Positions 6,637 through 9,217 of a stretch of DNA of 9,217 bases are shown one piece after another. Below the pieces are notes generated by a model. It was not told the origin of the DNA, ran no database searches, and was given only the letters and a program-made list of their open reading frames with translations. Source of the stretch: an uncultured Campylobacter sp. (GTDB lineage: Bacteria > Campylobacterota > Campylobacteria > Campylobacterales > Campylobacteraceae); contig NZ_CALIII010000218.1 of assembly GCF_938018145.1 (NCBI RefSeq), positions 1-9,217 on the forward strand, in the 5' to 3' direction. A program made the translations under genes and the position numbers. The number at the start of each line of letters is the position of its first letter. Within the stretch, counting starts at the first letter, position 1.

Positions 6637-7952
6637 TTGCGCTCCGTTTTTTCGATATTTTCGGCGATTTTGCCGCCGCGTTCATACAGATACTCCGCCT
6701 TTTTGATCTCAAATTTACTCTTGCTTAGCTCCAGCGCGCTGCCTGCGCTAAAGCTCTGCGCGGTCGCGTTTAAAAACTCGACGTACCCAAGCAGCCCGGC
6801 TTCATACTTTTTACTAACGGCATTTAGCGAGGTTTGCGCCGAGTTTAGCGCGCTTTTGCCCGCGGCTATCTTTTGCTCGAGCGTCTTTAGGTCGTTTTTG
6901 ATATTTGCTAAATTTAGCTCGTTTTGCAAGCGCTTTTGATCCAAATTTAGCTTCGCTTGCAGCGCGCTTATGCGCTTTATCTCGCGCCGCTTTTTGTTCG
7001 CGCCAAAATCAAACGCCTTCCAGCTAAAGCCCAAAATCAGCTCGTTGGTGTTTAAATTTGGCTTAAAAAAGTCGTCAAAATACGGCTCCAGCGCGCTTCT
7101 ATACTGCGCGGGCAGCAAATTTCTATCGTAGTGAGTGCGCATAAAAGTGTATGTGTTTTTGATGAAAATTTGCGGGTTCGTCTCGGACGCGGTTATCTTT
7201 TCATCCTCCAAGGCCGCGGCGAAATTTAGCCTAAGCGCCTCAAGCTCGGGCTTTTCGCTTTTTTGCGGCGCGGAGTTTTCATCGTCCAAAAAAGCGATCC
7301 TAGAGCCCGCCACAGGCTCGATATCTCTGCCCGTTAGCGCGTAAATTTGATTTTTTATCTCGTTTTGATTTTGCGTGATTTCGAGGCGTTCGGCGAGCGC
7401 CATGGCGTATCTGGCGTTTACCGCTTCATACTCGCTCTCGTCGCTAAGCCCTGCGCGGTAGTATTTTTCCAGCCTATTTAGAGCGTTTTTTAGGTAGTTT
7501 ATCTCGCCCTCTTTTGCGGTCGCGAGCTCGCCCAGCGACAAAAAGCTAAAATAAAGCTTAGTCGCGTTAAACGCAAGCAGGTTTTGATACTCCTCGTTTT
7601 TTAAAATTTCAGCCGCGCTAAGGTGCGAAAGCGAGCTTAGCAGGGCTTCGCGCTTGCCGCCGTCATAAACCGCAAGCTCCAAAATCGCCCTAGCCGTGGC
7701 GGCTCTTTGCGGGCGCAGGACGTTTATGTCGCCGCTTAAAAAGCTGTATCCGCCCTCAACCCTGAGGCTTGGCATATATGCACTTTTTACGGCGTCTTTT
7801 TGCAGCTGCGCTTTTTGCGGTTCGTAGTTTGAAATTTGAGCCAAATTTGAGCTCTGCGCGGCTAAAATCAGCTCGGGCAAATTTCCTTCAAATTTAACCT
7901 CCGAACCACCTAAAAAAACGCAAAAACTCAAAAATATATAAATTTTTTTCAT
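6633..7952 (-). CDS. cmeD: TolC-family outer-membrane efflux channel, CmeD-like
   Basis: Outer-membrane channel of the efflux complex, 439 residues, typical of the TolC/CmeD family. A Sec signal peptide covers about residues 1-16 (MKKIYIFLSFCVFLGG). Two outer-membrane efflux protein repeats follow, at about 24-210 and 235-425. Each has a strand-forming segment (YMPSLRVEGGYSF at 60-71 with ARAILELAVYDGG at 87-99; NELILGFSWKAFDFG at 303-317) and long helical coiled-coil stretches (103-200 and 320-425). The paired KYYRAGL (163-169) and KKYEAGLLGYVEFLNA (381-396) are the classic internal-repeat motif. The ATG has AAGGG 5 nt upstream. It is the first gene of the channel-adaptor-pump operon, the same order as C. 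jejuni cmeDEF, and its stop overlaps the adaptor ATG as ATGA. The family is certain; the symbol rests on gene order and sizes. Confidence 0.9.
   Translation of the reverse strand: MKKIYIFLSFCVFLGGSEVKFEGNLPELILAAQSSNLAQISNYEPQKAQLQKDAVKSAYMPSLRVEGGYSFLSGDINVLRPQRAATARAILELAVYDGGKREALLSSLSHLSAAEILKNEEYQNLLAFNATKLYFSFLSLGELATAKEGEINYLKNALNRLEKYYRAGLSDESEYEAVNARYAMALAERLEITQNQNEIKNQIYALTGRDIEPVAGSRIAFLDDENSAPQKSEKPELEALRLNFAAALEDEKITASETNPQIFIKNTYTFMRTHYDRNLLPAQYRSALEPYFDDFFKPNLNTNELILGFSWKAFDFGANKKRREIKRISALQAKLNLDQKRLQNELNLANIKNDLKTLEQKIAAGKSALNSAQTSLNAVSKKYEAGLLGYVEFLNATAQSFSAGSALELSKSKFEIKKAEYLYERGGKIAENIEKTERK
7832..7852. repeat. Tandem pair of AAATTTGAGC
   Basis: Two copies of AAATTTGAGC (7832-7841 and 7843-7852) stand 11 bp apart within the early part of the channel gene. 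They encode part of SSNLAQIS on the minus strand, one copy read as N-L and the other as Q-I. This is another small local gathering of the window's over-represented word. Confidence 0.6.
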
Positions 7953-8093
7953 CTAAACCCTTCCCTATTAGCTCTGGGCGGCGCGGGCTAAATTTGAGCA
8001 GGTTTGCGCCGTCTGAAGTCTGGCGCCGTAAGTAAAATAAAATGAAATTTAAGCGGCGCGCGGAGCTTTTTTAAGATTATAGCGACAAAAAAC
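7953..8093. other. Gap between fliP and the efflux operon
   Basis: This 141-bp spacer holds a TATAAT box just past the fliP stop. It also holds a 5-bp GC hairpin with an 11-nt loop (GCGCC 8006-8010, GGCGC 8022-8026); on the minus strand the loop reads as the direct repeat CAGAC-TT-CAGAC, which runs slightly into the arm. The hairpin is not followed by a T run on either strand, so it is not an intrinsic terminator. It would lie in the efflux operon leader and could be a regulator site. It does not resemble the A/T-rich CmeR operator of C. jejuni cmeABC as I remember it. Confidence 0.45.
8076..8081 (-). promoter_or_regulatory. Candidate -10 box for the cmeDEF operon
   Basis: On the minus strand this is an exact TATAAT, preceded by a T6 run and no recognisable -35 hexamer, in keeping with Campylobacter sigma-70 promoters. 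It begins about 12 nt after the fliP stop. Transcription from about 8069 would give a leader of roughly 115 nt before the channel ATG. It is the best evidence that the efflux operon is not solely dependent on fliP readthrough. Confidence 0.45.
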
Positions 8094-8834
8094 CTAATGA
8101 AAGCTTTTAACGAGATTCATGACGAGCAAATTCCACCCGTCGACGAGCACGAAAATAAGTAGCTTAAAAGGCAGTGAAATCATCGTCGGCGGCAGCATCA
8201 TCATACCCATCGCCATGAGCACGGAGCTAACGACCATATCGATGACCAAAAACGGCAGATAGAGCAAAAAGGCTATCTCAAACGCCGTTTTCATCTCGCT
8301 GATCATAAACGCGCTCATCACGACCGTGAGCGGGATATCATCGAAGCTTTGCGGGTTTGGCATATTTCTGATACGCAAAAACAGCGCCAGATCCTTCTCT
8401 CGCGTATTTTTTATCATAAACTCGCGAAACGGCTTCACGCCACGCTCAAAGGCCTCTTGGTAGCCGATTTGCTCGCTTAGATAGGGCTTCACACCCGCTT
8501 CGTAGGCTTGCTTGCCCACAGGCTCCATGATAAAAAACGTAAGCACCATCGCAAGGCTAATAAGCACCGTAGATGGCGGCATCTGCTGCGTACCCATCGC
8601 CTGGCGCAAAAACGAAAAAACGATAATGAGCCGTAAAAAGCTCGTCATCATAAAAACCAGCGATGGCGCGAGTGTAAGGACCGTGAGGACTAGTAGGACG
8701 TTTAGTGAGCTAACTAGCTGGGTGGGCGTAGTGGGCGCGCTTAGGCTGAGATTTACGGTCGGGATCGTTACGTTATCCTCGCCTATCGCAACCGCCGCAA
8801 AGATAAAAAACAGCAAAAACGTCAGTTTTTTCAA
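8094..8834 (-). CDS. fliP: FliP, flagellar type III export gate protein
   Basis: Inner-membrane core of the flagellar export gate, which with FliQ and FliR forms the channel for rod, hook and filament subunits. At 246 residues it has the normal length. A cleavable signal peptide (about 1-18, MKKLTFLLFFIFAAVAIG) precedes a short periplasmic segment, as is typical of FliP. The family signatures are clear: MMTSFLRLIIVFSFLRQAMGTQQMPP (62-87) and LPFLVIDMVVSSVLMAMGMMMLPP (193-216). Helices lie at about 44-63, 88-104, 183-208 and 220-240. The start is TTG: AGGAG lies 5 nt upstream, the signal peptide begins there, and the preceding gene stops 2 bp before it, so translation is likely coupled. The TTG start may keep synthesis low. 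Confidence 0.96.
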   Translation of the reverse strand: MKKLTFLLFFIFAAVAIGEDNVTIPTVNLSLSAPTTPTQLVSSLNVLLVLTVLTLAPSLVFMMTSFLRLIIVFSFLRQAMGTQQMPPSTVLISLAMVLTFFIMEPVGKQAYEAGVKPYLSEQIGYQEAFERGVKPFREFMIKNTREKDLALFLRIRNMPNPQSFDDIPLTVVMSAFMISEMKTAFEIAFLLYLPFLVIDMVVSSVLMAMGMMMLPPTMISLPFKLLIFVLVDGWNLLVMNLVKSFH

Positions 8835-8836
8835 AT

Positions 8837-9217
8837 TTACTCCTGCGCGTCCAGTATGCTTTTTTGCGTTTTGGCTTTGTCGTCTAAATTTAACGAAACG
8901 AAGTGGATCTCGACCCTGCGGTTTTTCTCCCTACCCTGCTCGGTAAAATTTGTCGCAAACGGCTCAAATTCGGCCTTTGCGGACGCGGTTAGCTTTTTAG
9001 GATCGACGCCGTCTTTGATGAGCTCGCTAACCACGCTGATAGCTCTAGCCGACGATAGCTGCCAGTTGTCTTTAAACTCGGCAGAGCCCGGCTGCTCGCT
9101 GTCGGTATGTCCGATCACGTTTGCTACGACGTCTGGCGGCAGCTTTGCTATCACCATCGCGATACGTTTTAAAAACAGCAACGCGTCGTCGTTTTGTAGC
9201 TGGGCGCTATCTTTTGC
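8837..9217 (-). CDS. MotB/OmpA-like peptidoglycan-binding protein (partial, N-terminus beyond the window)
   Basis: C-terminal 126 residues of an OmpA-like domain protein; the frame is open to the right edge, so the real start is outside. The domain motifs are present: VIGHTDSEQ, NWQLSSARAISVVSELI, GVDPKKLTASA and GREKNRRVEIHFV. The Asp of GHTD (visible residue 39) and the Arg of LSSARA (57) correspond to the pair that binds diaminopimelate in OmpA-type domains. NWxLS and the position directly before fliP favour a MotB/PomB-type stator or flagellar protein over Pal or OmpA. The N-terminal membrane helix and plug that would prove this are not visible. A polar tail of about 20 residues follows the domain. 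Confidence 0.8.
   Translation of the reverse strand, partial: AKDSAQLQNDDALLFLKRIAMVIAKLPPDVVANVIGHTDSEQPGSAEFKDNWQLSSARAISVVSELIKDGVDPKKLTASAKAEFEPFATNFTEQGREKNRRVEIHFVSLNLDDKAKTQKSILDAQE

Noticed and set aside
8006..8026. GC hairpin in the fliP-cmeD gap as an intrinsic terminator
   Set aside because: The stem is GC-rich but only 5 bp, and no T run follows on either strand.

Overview
The window looks like chromosomal DNA from a flagellated Campylobacter of the showae/rectus/curvus/concisus type. This rests on the gene content (a CmeDEF-type efflux operon of epsilonproteobacterial layout, FliP and a MotB-like protein), on -10 boxes without clear -35 boxes, and on a striking excess of the word AAATTT/TCAAATTTGA in fairly GC-balanced DNA. 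The genus is inferred from recognised protein families; no database search was run.

Every gene supported here lies on the minus strand, so transcription runs from high to low coordinates. In transcription order: (1) the C-terminal part of a MotB/OmpA-like peptidoglycan-binding protein (9217-8837, cut by the window edge), followed after 2 bp by (2) fliP, a core component of the flagellar type III export gate, with a TTG start. After a 141-bp gap holding a clean TATAAT box come (3) a TolC-like outer-membrane channel, (4) a periplasmic adaptor and (5) an HAE-type RND pump. These three overlap by 4 and 8 bp and form one tripartite drug-efflux operon resembling cmeDEF. After a 315-bp AT-rich gap come (6) a PepSY-type inner-membrane protein, probably a haem-containing ferric-siderophore reductase, and (7) a TonB-dependent siderophore receptor whose ATG overlaps the reductase stop. 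The receptor runs off the left edge.

Functionally there are three blocks: flagellar assembly/motor (right), multidrug efflux (centre), and iron-siderophore uptake with reduction (left).

The oddest feature is in the adaptor gene. After a complete adaptor core of about 247 residues (close to the usual size of CmeE) it carries about 130 extra residues. The DNA for this tail is packed with AAATTT words read in all three codon phases, which points to a DNA-level cause rather than a protein repeat. The rest of the window is ordinary. No RNA gene, insertion sequence, CRISPR array, phage gene or convincing intrinsic terminator was seen.
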